Part shown: in pieces, positions 41,289 to 51,653 of the stretch
Layout of the letters: every line of letters begins with the position of its first letter
Position numbering within the stretch: the first letter of the stretch is position 1
Source: Pseudonocardia sp. N23
Lineage (GTDB): Bacteria; Actinomycetota; Actinomycetes; Mycobacteriales; Pseudonocardiaceae
Length of the DNA stretch: 64,000 nucleotides
Reading direction: 5' to 3'
Assembly: GCF_002583555.1 (NCBI RefSeq)
Contig: NZ_BEGX01000006.1
Location: 62,001-126,000, forward strand
Translations under genes and position numbers: made by a program
Notes under the pieces: generated by a model
The model's database searches: none
Told to the model about the DNA's origin: nothing
What the model saw: the letters and a program-made list of their open reading frames with translations, nothing else

Positions 41289-42269
41289 TCAGAGGTCGTC
41301 GAGGTCCGGGAGGCCGTCGGCGGCGGAGGCGGGGGTGTCGCGGGCGTCGCGGTCGGCCCACTCCAGGAGCTCGTCGAGGACGAAGACGGCGTCGTCGATA
41401 CCCGCGTGCAGGTCGCCGAGCTCGGCGAAGCGCGCCGGCACCGTGGCGATCGTGAAGTCGCGGGGATCGACGTCGGCGACCTCGTCCCAGCGGATCGGCG
41501 TGGAGACCACGGCCTCGGGGACCCCGCGCACCGAGTAGGCGGCGGCGATCGTGTGGTCGCGGGCGTTCTGGTTGTAGTCGACGAAGATCGAGGCGGGGTC
41601 GCGGTCCTTGCGCCACCACGTCAGGTCGACGAGATCCCCTGCGCGCCTGCCCACCTCGCGGGCGAACGCGTGCGCGGCCCGCCGGACGTCGGCGAACCCC
41701 CAGCGGGGCTCGATCCGCACGTAGACGTGCATGCCCGAGCCCCCGGAGGTCTTGGGCCAGCCGGTCGCGCCGAGCTCGTCGAGGACCTCGTGGGCGACGG
41801 CGGCGACGCGGCGCACGTCGTCGAACGTCGCGTCGGGCATCGGGTCGAGGTCGATGCGCCACTCGTCGGGCTTCTCGGTGTCGGCGGCGCGGGAGTTCCA
41901 GGGGTGGAACTCGACCGTCGACATCTGGACGGCCCACACCACGTCGGCGGGGTGGGCGACGCACAGCTCGTCGGCGTGCCGGTTGTAGCGGGGGAAGTGC
42001 ACCCGCACCGTTGGTACCCAGTCCGGGGCGCCGCGGGGGAGCCGCTTCTGGTGAACCTTCTCGCCGGTCACACCCGTCGGGAAGCGGTGCAGCATGCAGG
42101 GGCGGTCGCGCAGGGCGCGGACGATGCCGTCGCCGACCGCGATGTAGTACTGCGCCAGATCGAGCTTGGTCTCCCCGCGGGCCGGGAAGTAGACCCGGTC
42201 GGGGTTGGAGATGCGGACGGTACGGTCCCCGACCTCGATCTCGACGGCCGGGCCCGCCCGCTCGGCCAT
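41289..42269 (-). CDS. LigD-type polymerase/primase domain protein
   Basis: 326 residues from the ATG at 42269. Stand-alone archaeo-eukaryotic-primase-like polymerase of non-homologous end joining: RISNPDRVYFPARGETKLDLAQYY, MLHRFPTGVTGEKVHQKR, RIDLDP with the metal-binding Asp pair, SGGSGMHVYVRI, and WWRKDRDPASIFVDYNQNARDHT. Such proteins add ribonucleotides and fill gaps. No ligase or nuclease domain is fused; LigC encoded nearby may supply sealing. Ku was not found in the window. Downstream end converges on mug. Confidence 0.94.
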   Translation of the reverse strand: MAERAGPAVEIEVGDRTVRISNPDRVYFPARGETKLDLAQYYIAVGDGIVRALRDRPCMLHRFPTGVTGEKVHQKRLPRGAPDWVPTVRVHFPRYNRHADELCVAHPADVVWAVQMSTVEFHPWNSRAADTEKPDEWRIDLDPMPDATFDDVRRVAAVAHEVLDELGATGWPKTSGGSGMHVYVRIEPRWGFADVRRAAHAFAREVGRRAGDLVDLTWWRKDRDPASIFVDYNQNARDHTIAAAYSVRGVPEAVVSTPIRWDEVADVDPRDFTIATVPARFAELGDLHAGIDDAVFVLDELLEWADRDARDTPASAADGLPDLDDL

Positions 42270-42286
42270 GGCGGACCCGCCTCGGC

Positions 42287-42553
42287 TCAGCGGCGCCAGG
42301 CGTTGCGGCGCTTGATGAGGCCGCCGATCACGCCACCGAGCACGAACAGCGCCGGAACGACCATCCAGACGATCTCGGTCCAGCTGGCGTGGTGCCCGAT
42401 GAGCAGGATCGGAAGGATGATGGCGGTGGCGATCGCCGCGATCAGGGTGCCGTTGGGGAAGCTGCCGTGCCAGCCCCACTCGGCCGACGGCTCGTCGAGC
42501 GGGTCGACCTCGACCTCGGCCCCGGGTCGCTTCGCCAGCTCACTACCTGCCAC
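42287..42553 (-). CDS. DUF2631 small membrane protein
   Basis: 88 residues from the GTG at 42553. A short acidic N-terminus with EPSAEWGWHGSFPNGT, then two membrane helices (IAAIATAIILPILLIGHH and IVWMVVPALFVLGGVIGG) and a basic end KRRNAWRR. A conserved actinobacterial protein of unknown role that is also found near dxr in mycobacteria. Ends 17 bp before the polymerase gene, so the two may be cotranscribed. Confidence 0.88.
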   Translation of the reverse strand: MAGSELAKRPGAEVEVDPLDEPSAEWGWHGSFPNGTLIAAIATAIILPILLIGHHASWTEIVWMVVPALFVLGGVIGGLIKRRNAWRR

Positions 42554-42625
42554 GCCGTCCTCCTGAACACGGATGCCTGCGGGCCACATACTCGCACAAC
42601 ACACCGCCGAGGATGATGTGCGGTC

Positions 42626-43813
42626 GTGAGCGAACCCTCGGCGACCCCACGGTCGGTACTGGTGCTGGGATCCACGGGATCGATCGGCACCCAGGCCCTC
42701 GACGTCGTCGACCACGCCGACGGCCGCTTCACCGTGGCCGGGCTCGCGGCGGGCGGCGGTGACGTCGGGCTGCTGGCGGCGCAGGCCCGCGCGTACGGCG
42801 TGCGCCGGGTCGCGGTGGCCGACCGGGCCGCGGCCGCCGCGCTGCGGGCCGAGCTGCCCGGCGTGGACGTCCTCGACGGCCCGGAGGCGGCGACGGAGCT
42901 GACGGCGACCACACCGGCGGACGTCGTCCTCAACGGCATCACCGGCTCCCGCGGCCTCGGGCCGACGCTGGCCGCGCTGACGGCGGGGGAGACCCTCGCG
43001 CTGGCCAACAAGGAGTCGCTGGTCGCGGGCGGGGCCCTGGTCACGAACGCGGCGAATCCGGGGCAGATCGTGCCGGTCGACTCCGAGCACTCGGCGCTGG
43101 CCCAGTGCCTGCGCGGCGGCACGGCCGAGGAGGTGGCCCGGCTCGTGCTCACGGCGTCGGGTGGGCCGTTCCGCGGCCGCAGCCGCGCCGACCTCGCCCA
43201 GGTCACCGTCGACGAGGCGTTGAAGCACCCGACGTGGGACATGGGCCCGGTCGTCACGATCAACTCGGCGACCATGGTCAACAAGGGCCTGGAGCTCATC
43301 GAGGCGCACCTGCTGTTCGACGTGCCCTACGACCGCATCGATGTCGCCGTGCACCCGCAGTCGATCGTGCACTCGATGGTCACGTTCGTCGACGGCTCGA
43401 CGATCGCGCAGGCGAGCCCGCCCGACATGCGGCTGCCGATCGCGCTGGCGCTGGGCTGGCCCGCGCGGGTGCCCGGCGCGGCCGCGGCGTGCGCGTGGGA
43501 CCTCGCACAGACGTGGACGTTCGAACCGCTCGACGACGACGCCTTCCCCGGCGTGCGGCTCGCCCGCGCGGCCGGGACCGCGGGCGGCTGCCTGCCCGCG
43601 GTCTTCAACGCCGCCAACGAGGAGGCCGTCGCCGCGTTCGTCGGCGGCGGGCTGTCGTACTTGGGGGTGACCGAGGTCGTCGAGCGTGCGCTGGCGGCGG
43701 CCGACGGGTGGTCGGGTGACCCCGCTACCGTTGACGACGTGCTGGCCGCGGAGGGCTGGGCGCGAGCCCGGGCCCGGGAGCTCGCGGCGTCGATCGGCTC
43801 AGAAGGGCTCTGA
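42626..43813 (+). CDS. dxr: 1-deoxy-D-xylulose 5-phosphate reductoisomerase
   Basis: 395 residues, GTG start. NADPH motif [16 protein letters not shown] near the N-terminus. Active site: [25 protein letters not shown] with metal-binding residues, [15 protein letters not shown] and [16 protein letters not shown]. It makes 2-C-methylerythritol 4-phosphate, the committed step of MEP isoprenoid synthesis. ispG of the same pathway is 1.8 kb downstream on the same strand. Confidence 0.97.
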   Translation: MSEPSATPRSVLVLGSTGSIGTQALDVVDHADGRFTVAGLAAGGGDVGLLAAQARAYGVRRVAVADRAAAAALRAELPGVDVLDGPEAATELTATTPADVVLNGITGSRGLGPTLAALTAGETLALANKESLVAGGALVTNAANPGQIVPVDSEHSALAQCLRGGTAEEVARLVLTASGGPFRGRSRADLAQVTVDEALKHPTWDMGPVVTINSATMVNKGLELIEAHLLFDVPYDRIDVAVHPQSIVHSMVTFVDGSTIAQASPPDMRLPIALALGWPARVPGAAAACAWDLAQTWTFEPLDDDAFPGVRLARAAGTAGGCLPAVFNAANEEAVAAFVGGGLSYLGVTEVVERALAAADGWSGDPATVDDVLAAEGWARARARELAASIGSEGL

Positions 43814-43816
43814 CAA

Positions 43817-45013
43817 GTGGCATTCGCGTTCGGCGTCGTGCTGTTCGCCCTCGGCATCGCGATCTCCATCGCGCTGCACGAGGCCGGGCACATGGTCACC
43901 GCCAAGGCCTTCGGCATGCGGGTCCGCCGGTACTACATCGGCTTCGGGCCCAAGATCTTCTCGTTCCGGCGCGGTGAGACCGAGTACGGGATGAAGTGGA
44001 TCCCCGCCGGCGGGTTCTGCGACATCGCCGGCATGACGGCGCTCGACGAGGTGACCGAGGAGGAACGCCCGCGGGCCTTCTTCCGCAAGCCGACGTGGCA
44101 GCGCGTCGTCGTGCTGTCGGCGGGCTCGGCCACGCACTTCCTGATCGGCATCGTCCTGATCTACGTTCTGGCGCTGACGTCGGGCCTGCCCAACGTCTCC
44201 GACACGGCGACCGCGGGGACGATCAGCTGCGCCGCGAACCAGACGTCGCCGACGGCGCTGGAGCCGTGCGGGCCCGGCGTGGCCGCCCCGGCCGCCGACG
44301 CGGGCCTGCGCGCCGGCGACACGATCGTCTCGGTCGCGGGCACGCCCACCCCGACCTGGACCGACGCCGTCAAGCTGATCCAGGCCGCCGGCGGGCCGAC
44401 GCCGATCGTCGTCGAGCGTGGCGGCGAGCGCCTCACGCTCACGATGGACGTGCAGAAGGTCCAGCGGCTCGACCCGCAGACCGGGGCGTCCCGTGAGGTC
44501 GGCGCCATCGGCGTCTCCCAGCAGCTGGTCTTCGACTACAACGCGCTCAGCGCCGTGCCCGCCACGTTCGCCTACACCGGCCAGATGTTCGCCCAGGTGT
44601 GGCAGGGCCTGCTGATGTTCCCGGAGAAGGTGCCGCGCCTCATCGACGCCATCTCCGGCGGCGAGCGCGACCTGGAGACGCCGGTGAGCGTCGTCGGGGC
44701 CAGCGTCATCGGCGGCGACCTCGCCGAGCGCGGGCTGTGGCAGGTGTTCATCCAGCTGCTCGTCGTGCTGAACCTGTTCGTCGGGGTGTTCAACCTGCTG
44801 CCGCTGCTGCCGCTCGACGGCGGGCACATCGCGGTGAACCTCTACGAGCGGGTGCGCGACTGGGTCCGGGCACGGCTGGGCAAGGTGCAGATGCCGCCCG
44901 TCGACTACACGAAGCTGTTGCCACTGACCTACGTCGTCATCCTGATCGGTGGCGCGATCAGCCTGCTCACGCTGACCGCCGACATCGTCAACCCGATCCG
45001 GCCCTTCCAGTAG
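43817..45013 (+). CDS. rip: Site-2 intramembrane protease (Rip/RseP)
   Basis: 398 residues, GTG start 3 bp after dxr. Zinc motif HEAGH at 21-25 in the first membrane helix. A PDZ domain follows (about 145-220; AADAGLRAGDTIVSVAG). The third metal ligand is in NLLPLLPLDGGHI near 328-340, inside a membrane helix. It cleaves membrane-bound anti-sigma factors and other single-pass proteins. Its place between dxr and ispG is the same as in M. tuberculosis. TAGTG overlap with the next gene. Confidence 0.96.
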   Translation: MAFAFGVVLFALGIAISIALHEAGHMVTAKAFGMRVRRYYIGFGPKIFSFRRGETEYGMKWIPAGGFCDIAGMTALDEVTEEERPRAFFRKPTWQRVVVLSAGSATHFLIGIVLIYVLALTSGLPNVSDTATAGTISCAANQTSPTALEPCGPGVAAPAADAGLRAGDTIVSVAGTPTPTWTDAVKLIQAAGGPTPIVVERGGERLTLTMDVQKVQRLDPQTGASREVGAIGVSQQLVFDYNALSAVPATFAYTGQMFAQVWQGLLMFPEKVPRLIDAISGGERDLETPVSVVGASVIGGDLAERGLWQVFIQLLVVLNLFVGVFNLLPLLPLDGGHIAVNLYERVRDWVRARLGKVQMPPVDYTKLLPLTYVVILIGGAISLLTLTADIVNPIRPFQ

Positions 45014-45504
45014 TGGCCGCTGCGGACATCCCGGACCGGCCGCTGGCCGTGTTCGACATCGACGGCGTGCTCGCCGACGTCACCCACCGGCTGCACCATC
45101 TCGACGTCAATCGCTGGGAGCGTTTCTTCTCCGCCGCCGACCGCGACCCCCTTCTGGAGGAGGGCGCGCGCCGGCTGCGGGCCGCGCTGGCCGAGCACGA
45201 CGTCGTCTACCTGACGGGCCGTCCCGAGCGGAACCGGCGGCTCACCGAACGGTGGCTGGCCCGGCACGGGCTGCCGACCGAGCCGCTCTACATGCGCGAG
45301 GACGACGACTACCGCCCCGCCCGCTGGGTCAAGCGCGAGGTGCTGCGGGACCTGGCCCGCACCCGGACGATCGCGTCGATCATCGACGACGACCCGTCGG
45401 TCGTGCGGGTGCTGGCCGACGACGGCTGGCCCGTGGAGCTGGCGACCTGGCTGCCGCACTCGTCGACGCTGCAGGACGCGCAGGAGAACAAGGGTCGTAC
45501 CTGA
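45013..45504 (+). CDS. HAD-superfamily phosphatase-like protein
   Basis: 163 residues, the GTG sharing one base with the rip stop. Motif [14 protein letters not shown] (nucleophile Asp and acid Asp), motif II VYLTGRP, then KREVLRDLA and the terminal [10 protein letters not shown] acidic pair. Resembles acid phosphatase/polynucleotide-kinase-phosphatase-type small HADs; substrate unknown. Inserted between rip and ispG and probably translated from the same message. Confidence 0.86.
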   Translation: MAAADIPDRPLAVFDIDGVLADVTHRLHHLDVNRWERFFSAADRDPLLEEGARRLRAALAEHDVVYLTGRPERNRRLTERWLARHGLPTEPLYMREDDDYRPARWVKREVLRDLARTRTIASIIDDDPSVVRVLADDGWPVELATWLPHSSTLQDAQENKGRT

Positions 45505-45589
45505 CCGTTCGCCGCAGCTCACATCCACTGCGGCGTGGCTCGCGACACGCCCCCGGCATGTCGGGACCGCACGGAGGATACTGGGGGTC

Positions 45590-46732
45590 GTGAGCGTCTC
45601 CCTGGGCATGCCCGCCGCACCCGCCCCGACCCTCGCACCTCGCCGGAAGACCCGGCAGCTGCAGGTCGGGACCGTCGGCGTCGGCAGCGACCACCCGATC
45701 TCCGTGCAGTCGATGACCACCACCCTGACCGCGGACGTCAACGCCACGCTGCAGCAGATCGCCGAGCTCACCGCGGCGGGCTGCGACATCGTGCGCGTCG
45801 CGTGCCCCAGCCAGGACGATGCCGAGGCGCTGCCGGCGATCGCGCGGAAATCGCAGATCCCTGTCATCGCCGACATCCACTTCCAGCCGAAGTACGTGTT
45901 CGCCGCGATCGAGGCCGGCTGTGCCGCCGTGCGCGTGAACCCCGGCAACATCCGCAAGTTCGACGACCAGGTGAAGGAGATCGCGGCCGCCGCACGCGAC
46001 CACGGCACCCCGATCCGCATCGGCGTCAACGCCGGCTCGCTCGACAAGCGGCTGCTGGAGAAGTACGGCAAGGCCACTCCGGAGGCGCTCGTCGAGTCGG
46101 CGCTGTGGGAGGCGAGCCTGTTCGCCGAGCACGACTTCCACGACGTCAAGATCTCGGTCAAGCACAACGACCCCGTCGTCATGGTGCGTGCCTACGAGCT
46201 GCTCGCCCAGCAGTGCGACTACCCGCTGCACCTGGGTGTCACCGAGGCCGGCCCGGAGTTCCAGGGCACGATCAAGTCCGCCGTCGCGTTCGGTGCGCTG
46301 CTGTCGCAGGGCATCGGCGACACGATCCGCGTCTCGCTGTCGGCCCCGCCGGTCAACGAGGTCAAGGTCGGCCGCCAGATCCTGGAGTCGCTCAACCTCA
46401 AGCCGCGGCGCCTGGAGATCGTGTCGTGCCCGTCCTGCGGGCGCGCCCAGGTCGACGTCTACACCCTCGCCGAGCAGGTCACCGCCGGGCTGACCGGCAT
46501 GGAGGTGCCGCTGCGCGTCGCCGTCATGGGCTGCGTCGTGAACGGCCCCGGTGAGGCGCGCGAGGCCGATCTCGGCGTCGCGTCCGGCAACGGCAAGGGT
46601 CAGATCTTCGTCAAGGGCGAGGTCATCAAGACGGTCCCGGAGCACGCCATCGTCGAGACCCTGATCGAGGAGGCGATGAAGATCGCCGAGACGATGGGTG
46701 GCGAGGGCGCGCCCGAGGTCGTCGTCGGCTGA
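45590..46732 (+). CDS. ispG: 4-hydroxy-3-methylbut-2-en-1-yl diphosphate synthase
   Basis: 380 residues, GTG start. TIM-barrel part: [55 protein letters not shown]-terminal [4Fe-4S] domain with [10 protein letters not shown] near 281 and [14 protein letters not shown] near 315. It reduces methylerythritol cyclodiphosphate in the penultimate MEP step with ferredoxin or flavodoxin. Normal length for the bacterial single-barrel type. Confidence 0.97.
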   Translation: MSVSLGMPAAPAPTLAPRRKTRQLQVGTVGVGSDHPISVQSMTTTLTADVNATLQQIAELTAAGCDIVRVACPSQDDAEALPAIARKSQIPVIADIHFQPKYVFAAIEAGCAAVRVNPGNIRKFDDQVKEIAAAARDHGTPIRIGVNAGSLDKRLLEKYGKATPEALVESALWEASLFAEHDFHDVKISVKHNDPVVMVRAYELLAQQCDYPLHLGVTEAGPEFQGTIKSAVAFGALLSQGIGDTIRVSLSAPPVNEVKVGRQILESLNLKPRRLEIVSCPSCGRAQVDVYTLAEQVTAGLTGMEVPLRVAVMGCVVNGPGEAREADLGVASGNGKGQIFVKGEVIKTVPEHAIVETLIEEAMKIAETMGGEGAPEVVVG

Positions 46733-46808
46733 CGCCGGCGTGATCCGAGATCGAGCCGAAACCGGGCCTCACATGGGCACCGGCGCCCAGGTGTGGCACC
46801 GTAGGAGG

Positions 46809-47642
46809 GTGCTCAGAGTCGCGGGTGCTCGACTGCTCGACGACCGCGACCGTGCCGGCGTCCGAGCGGCCCTCGAGGCCGATCCGGTGGCCGCCTGCAT
46901 GGTCGCCGCCCGCATCGAGGTCGCGGGTCTGGATCCCTGGCGGCTCGGCGGGGAGCTGTGGGCCGTCGGACCCCGTCTCGACGCGCTCTGCTTCTCCGGT
47001 GCCAACCTCGTCCCGCTGCGCGGGGAGCGCTCCGCGCTGCGCAGCTTCGCCGACCGCGCGCGCCGCCACGGGCGTGGCTGCTCGTCGCTGGTCGGGCGGG
47101 CCGAGCTGGTGCTCCCGCTGTGGGACGAGCTGGCCCCGGCCTGGGCCCCGGCCCGTGAGGTACGGCCCGACCAGCCGCTGATGGTCCTCGCCGGACCGCC
47201 CACGATCACGCCGGACCCGCTGGTGCGCCCGGTGCGGCCCGACGAGATCGACGCGTACCTGCCCGCCGCCGTCGCGATGTTCACCGAGGAGGTCGGCGTC
47301 GACCCGCGTGCGGGCGACGGCGGGGCCGGCTACCGGGCGCGGGTCGCCGAGCTCGTGTCCGCCGGGCGCGCGTTCGCGCGCTTCGAGGACGGCCAGGTCG
47401 TGTTCAAGGCCGAGATCGGCGCCCTGTCGTCGCAGGTCGGGCAGATCCAGGGGGTCTGGGTGCACCCGTCGAAGCGCGGTCTGGGCCTCGGCACGACCGG
47501 CACCGCCGCCGTCGCCGCCCGGCTCGCCGCGCTCGGCCGCATCTCCAGCCTGTACGTCAACGGCTTCAACCACGTCGCACGGTCCGTCTACACGAAGATC
47601 GGGTTCACCCAGGTCGCGAGCTTCGCGACGGTGCTGTTCTGA
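46809..47642 (+). CDS. GNAT-family N-acetyltransferase with N-terminal DUF4081-like region
   Basis: 277 residues from the GTG at 46809. An AGGAGG sits directly against this GTG, too close for a good site, so an ATG at 46773 is an alternative. N-terminal half (RLLDDRDRAGVRAALEADPVAACMVAARIE, FSGANLVPL) resembles the domain before GNAT in the mycobacterial neighbour of ispG. The C-terminal half is GNAT: GVWVHPSKRGLGLGTTGTAAV as acetyl-CoA loop and LYVNGFNHVARSVYTKIGF. Substrate unknown; located ahead of the penicillin-binding lipoprotein as in mycobacteria. Confidence 0.88.
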   Translation: MLRVAGARLLDDRDRAGVRAALEADPVAACMVAARIEVAGLDPWRLGGELWAVGPRLDALCFSGANLVPLRGERSALRSFADRARRHGRGCSSLVGRAELVLPLWDELAPAWAPAREVRPDQPLMVLAGPPTITPDPLVRPVRPDEIDAYLPAAVAMFTEEVGVDPRAGDGGAGYRARVAELVSAGRAFARFEDGQVVFKAEIGALSSQVGQIQGVWVHPSKRGLGLGTTGTAAVAARLAALGRISSLYVNGFNHVARSVYTKIGFTQVASFATVLF

Positions 47643-47709
47643 ACCGTCCCACGAACGTGGGGTCGAGGCTCCGCCGGGAATGTCGGGGTCGGCGGGCATA
47701 CTCGGGCGC

Positions 47710-49545
47710 GTGACCGCTCCCCGTCGTCGCACCGCGAGCCCGCTGCGGCTCGGGCTGCTCGCGGGGCTGCTGGTGATCGCCCTCGTCGGCGCGAGCTGCT
47801 CGATCTTCGGGCCGAGCGGCGAGGAGAAGGCCGTGCAGGCCTACCTCGACGCGTGGACCCGGGGGGACGACGCCGCGGCCGCCCGCCTCACCGACGATCC
47901 CGCCGCCGCCCAGGCCGCGCTGGCCGATGCGCGCACGGCGCTGGCCCCCGCCGGCATCACCGCCACTCTCGGCCAGGTCCGCACCGCGGGGGACAACGCC
48001 ACCGCGTCCGTCGACGTCACGTGGGACCTCGGGCAGGACCGGCGATTCGGCTACCTCGACGAGATCCAGGCCCGCTCCGCACCGCAGGCCGAGTCGGGCT
48101 GGCTGGTGCACTGGACGCCCGCGGCGATCCACCCGAAGCTCGCCGCCGGGCAACGGCTGAGCCTCGTCGTCGACACACCCGACCCGGCGCCGGTGGTCGA
48201 CCGCGGCGGCACCCCGCTGCTCGCCCCCACACCCGTCGTCAACATCCTGCTCGACCGGACCGCCGCGGGTGATCTCGGTGCCGTCACCACGGCGCTCGCC
48301 CGCGCGCTCGTTCCGCTCGTCCCCGGGATCACCGCCCAGTCGATCACCGACGCCGCGGCCGCCGTGCCCGACGGCCAGGGCTACTCGGTCGCCGTGCTGC
48401 GCGACGCCGACTACCGCACCGTCAAGGCCGCCGTCCACGACCTGCCGGGTGTCCGCTTCGCCACCCAGACCCGCCTGCTCGCGCCGTCCGCGGGCTTCGG
48501 CAGCCAGGTCCTCAACCCCGTCCGTACCGAGGTCGCTCCGCAGGTCAGCGGCGTCCCCGGGTGGTCGGTGCAGATCGTCGGCGGCGGTGGGGCGACGATC
48601 GCCACGGTGGGGGAGCAGCCTGCGAAACCCGGCAGCACCGTCACCCTCTCGATCGACCACGCCGTCCAGACCGCCGCGGAGGACGCGGTCGACTCGCTGC
48701 CGCAGCAGGTCGCGATCGTCGCGCTGTCGCCGTCGACGGGCGACATCCTCGCCGTCGCGCAGAACACCCAGGCCGACGCCGCCGGAGCCATCGCGCTCAC
48801 CGGCCGCTACCCGCCAGGGTCGACGTTCAAGATCGTCACCGCCACGGCGGCGCTCGAGACGCTCGGGATCGACGCGAACTCCCCGCAGCCCTGCCCCGGC
48901 ACCACCACGATCGACGGCAGGCTCGTCCCCAACGAGGACCGGTTCGAGCTCGGCACGGTGCCGCTCACCCAGGCCTTCGCCCGCTCGTGCAACACCACCT
49001 TCTCCCAGCTCGCGGCGCAGATGACGGCCGACGCGCTGCCTGCCGCGGGTCTGCAGCTCGGCTTCGGCGCCGACTTCGCGGTCCCCGGCCTCACCACCGT
49101 CACCGGCTCGGTCCCGCCCGCCCCCGACCGCGTCCAGCGCGCCGAGGACGGGTTCGGTCAGGGCGATGTCGTCGCCACCCCGTTCGGGATGGCGCTGGTC
49201 GCGGCCACCGTCGCGAAGGGCGCTCCCGTCGTCCCCCAGCTCATCCGTGGCCGTGCCACCGAGGTCCCGAAGCCGGCCACCGCACCCGGCCAGGCCGCGC
49301 TCGACCAGCTACGGCCCATGATGCGGGCCGTCGTCACCGGTGGGACGGCCACGGCCCTCGCACGCAGCGGCGAGGTCTTCGGCAAGACCGGCACGGCCGA
49401 GTACTCGGTGAACGGCGTGAACCGGGCCCACGGCTGGTTCGTCGGCTACCGCGGCGACGTCGCGTTCGCGGTGCTTGTCGTCGACGGCGGCTCGTCCGGG
49501 CCGGCGGTCGGTGTGGCGCAACGGTTCCTCGCCGCCCTCGGCTGA
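47710..49545 (+). CDS. Class B penicillin-binding lipoprotein (transpeptidase)
   Basis: 611 residues, GTG start. Lipobox LVGASC with Cys30. An NTF2-like MecA-N domain (about 35-150), a dimerisation domain with Ala-rich linker, and the transpeptidase domain: SxxK motif STFK with Ser371, SCN at about 426, KTGT with Lys559. It cross-links peptidoglycan outside the membrane. The place downstream of ispG and the GNAT gene matches the penicillin-binding lipoprotein of M. tuberculosis. MecA-N fusions can lower beta-lactam affinity in some families; this cannot be told here. Confidence 0.95.
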   Translation: MTAPRRRTASPLRLGLLAGLLVIALVGASCSIFGPSGEEKAVQAYLDAWTRGDDAAAARLTDDPAAAQAALADARTALAPAGITATLGQVRTAGDNATASVDVTWDLGQDRRFGYLDEIQARSAPQAESGWLVHWTPAAIHPKLAAGQRLSLVVDTPDPAPVVDRGGTPLLAPTPVVNILLDRTAAGDLGAVTTALARALVPLVPGITAQSITDAAAAVPDGQGYSVAVLRDADYRTVKAAVHDLPGVRFATQTRLLAPSAGFGSQVLNPVRTEVAPQVSGVPGWSVQIVGGGGATIATVGEQPAKPGSTVTLSIDHAVQTAAEDAVDSLPQQVAIVALSPSTGDILAVAQNTQADAAGAIALTGRYPPGSTFKIVTATAALETLGIDANSPQPCPGTTTIDGRLVPNEDRFELGTVPLTQAFARSCNTTFSQLAAQMTADALPAAGLQLGFGADFAVPGLTTVTGSVPPAPDRVQRAEDGFGQGDVVATPFGMALVAATVAKGAPVVPQLIRGRATEVPKPATAPGQAALDQLRPMMRAVVTGGTATALARSGEVFGKTGTAEYSVNGVNRAHGWFVGYRGDVAFAVLVVDGGSSGPAVGVAQRFLAALG

Positions 49546-49698
49546 CCGGGTGGCCCGTCGCTGCGCCGCGCCCGGCACCGCGACGGAGGGCGTGACTACG
49601 GGGCCTCCGAACTCTGCTGTGATGTGTGCCAACTGTCGTCTGTGACGCCCGCACCCGGGCGCGCCGGGGCCGCGATCGGGACCGCCTACCCTGGGGTC

Positions 49699-50100
49699 GT
49701 GCCCGCTCTCCGAACGTCTCGCGTCGCCGCACTGGCCCTCGCCGCCGACGTCGTCGCCGTGCTGGTGTTCGCAGCGATCGGCCGCGCCGGCCACGACGAG
49801 GCGGGCGGGATCGGCGGCGTCCTGGTGACGGCCGCGCCGTTCGTGATCGGGCTGGGCGTGGCGTGGGCGACGCCGTGGGTGCGGGCCCGTCCCGCCGGGT
49901 TCGCCGCGGGTGGCACCGCCCTGGCCGGGACGGTGGTCATCGGCCTGCTGCTGCGCGCCGCGTTCACCGGCCGGCTGCCGCTGACGTTCGCCCTGGTCAC
50001 CCTCGTCGCCCTCGCGGTGCTGCTGGTCGGCTGGCGCGGGGTGTCGGCGGTCGTCGCCGAGGTCGTCGACCGTCGCGCGTCGCGCTCCGCCCGCCGCTGA
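49699..50100 (+). CDS. DUF3054 membrane protein
   Basis: 133 residues from the GTG at 49699; an ATG at 49624 would add 25 residues without homology-like features. Four membrane segments. The family pattern ADVVAVLVFAAIGRAGHDE and TAAPFVIGLGVAWAT is recognisable. Unknown function; common in actinobacteria. Tail-to-tail with the minus-strand flavin-oxidase-like gene. Confidence 0.86.
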   Translation: MPALRTSRVAALALAADVVAVLVFAAIGRAGHDEAGGIGGVLVTAAPFVIGLGVAWATPWVRARPAGFAAGGTALAGTVVIGLLLRAAFTGRLPLTFALVTLVALAVLLVGWRGVSAVVAEVVDRRASRSARR

Positions 50101-50205
50101 CGGCTCGTCCGGCACACCCGGTCCGTCGCTGACCGCCCTGCTCGACGTGGGTCGACAGACCCGGCACACACCGACGTCGACAAGACCGGTGCTCGCCGCA
50201 AGGGC

Positions 50206-50784
50206 TCAGTCGGTGGGCGTCGCGACGGGGATCGCGGGCAGGCCGTCGAGGCTGGTGGCGTTCTTGAGCGTCCGGTAGTCGACCATCGCCTCCGGCGTCC
50301 TGCGCTCGGCCCACGAGTCGAGCAGGTCGCGCTCGCCGACGAGCTCCATCAGCGGCACCGCGTAGCCGCAGGAGTCGGAAACCCGCGCCACGTCGACGGT
50401 GACGATCGCCCGCGCCGGGTCGCGGCGGCCGGTGCCGGCGTCGCCGAACAGAGCGAGCCGCTCGTCGAATCCCGGGTCGCCGGTGAACAGGACGCTCCCC
50501 GTGCCGTGGAAGCGCACGATGTCGGGACGGGCGTCGAACGACACGAACATGATGCAGATCCGGCCGTTCTCCCGGAGGTGCGCGGCGGTCTCCGCGCCAC
50601 TTCCGGTGAGGTCGACGTAGCTGAAGGTGTGGTCGTCGAGGACCCGGAACGTGCCCCTGGTGCCCTTGACCGACACGTTCACCATGCCGTCGCCCGAGAG
50701 CGGGGCCGTGGCCACGAAGAACATCGGCTGCTCGTGCACCCAGCGGGCGATGCGCTCGGTGATGGCGTCGTAGACCTTGCTCAT
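50206..50784 (-). CDS. Pyridoxamine 5'-phosphate oxidase-family flavin/F420-binding protein
   Basis: 192 residues from the ATG at 50784. Split-barrel fold with QPMFFVATAPLSGDGMVNVSVKG, FSYVDLTGSGAETAAHLRENGRICIMF and VRFHGTGSVLF. C-terminal part has DSCGYAVPLM, a Cys-containing stretch seen in this subfamily. Members bind FMN, F420 or haem; the reaction is unknown. Gap of 11 bp downstream of map, so probably cotranscribed with it. Confidence 0.9.
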   Translation of the reverse strand: MSKVYDAITERIARWVHEQPMFFVATAPLSGDGMVNVSVKGTRGTFRVLDDHTFSYVDLTGSGAETAAHLRENGRICIMFVSFDARPDIVRFHGTGSVLFTGDPGFDERLALFGDAGTGRRDPARAIVTVDVARVSDSCGYAVPLMELVGERDLLDSWAERRTPEAMVDYRTLKNATSLDGLPAIPVATPTD

Positions 50785-50795
50785 CGCGGGCCTCC

Positions 50796-51653
50796 TCAGG
50801 GAAGGGTGAGAATCTCCGCGCCGTCACCGGTCACCAGCACGGTGTGCTCGAACTGCGCCGTCCGGCGCCGGTCCTTGGTGACGACGGTCCAGTCGTCGTC
50901 CCAGATGTCGTAGTCGACGGTGCCGAGGGTGATCATCGGCTCGATGGTGAACGTCATGCCCGGCTCGAGGATCGTGTCGACGTCGGGCTGGTCGTAGTGC
51001 AGGACGACGAGCCCGCTGTGGAACGACCGGCCGATGCCGTGCCCGGTGAAGTCGCGGACCACGCCGTAGCCGAAACGCTTGGCGTAGGACTCGATGACGC
51101 GGCCGACGACGTTGAGCTCACGGCCGGGCCGGACCGCCTTGATCGCACGCATCGTCGCCTCGTGGGTGCGCTCGACGAGCAGCCGGTCCTCCTCGGCCAC
51201 GTCGCCCGCGAGGAAGGTCGCGTTGGTGTCGCCGTGGACGCCGCCGATGTAGCCGGTGACGTCGATGTTGACGATGTCGCCGTCCTGCACGACGGTCGAG
51301 TCGGGGATGCCGTGGCAGATCACCTCGTTGAGGCTGGTGCAGCACGACTTCGGGAAGCGCCGGTAGCCCAGCGTGGACGGGTAGGCGTCGTGGTCGACGA
51401 GGAACTCGTGGACCACGCGGTCGATCTCGTCGGTGGTGACGCCCGGCCGCACGGCCTCGCCGCCGGCCGCGAGGGCCTGCGCGGCGATCCTCCCGGCGAC
51501 GCGCATCGCCTCGATGACCTCGTCGGTCTGCACCCACGGCTCGGTGCTGCGGGCCGGCGCGGCCTTGCCGACGTACTCCGGCCGCGGGATGTGCGCGGGG
51601 ACGGGACGTTCGGGCGTGACGGTGCCGGGACTGAGCAGCGTGCGGGCGGGCAT
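50796..51653 (-). CDS. map: Methionine aminopeptidase (type I)
   Basis: 285 residues. An N-terminal extension of about 40 residues with PRPEYVGK precedes the pita-bread domain. Metal ligands: Asp in [17 protein letters not shown] (two Asp), His in [11 protein letters not shown], Glu in FTIEPMI and Glu in [22 protein letters not shown] is conserved. It removes initiator Met from nascent proteins. The extended form resembles the second mycobacterial enzyme, MapB. Confidence 0.96.
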   Translation of the reverse strand: MPARTLLSPGTVTPERPVPAHIPRPEYVGKAAPARSTEPWVQTDEVIEAMRVAGRIAAQALAAGGEAVRPGVTTDEIDRVVHEFLVDHDAYPSTLGYRRFPKSCCTSLNEVICHGIPDSTVVQDGDIVNIDVTGYIGGVHGDTNATFLAGDVAEEDRLLVERTHEATMRAIKAVRPGRELNVVGRVIESYAKRFGYGVVRDFTGHGIGRSFHSGLVVLHYDQPDVDTILEPGMTFTIEPMITLGTVDYDIWDDDWTVVTKDRRRTAQFEHTVLVTGDGAEILTLP

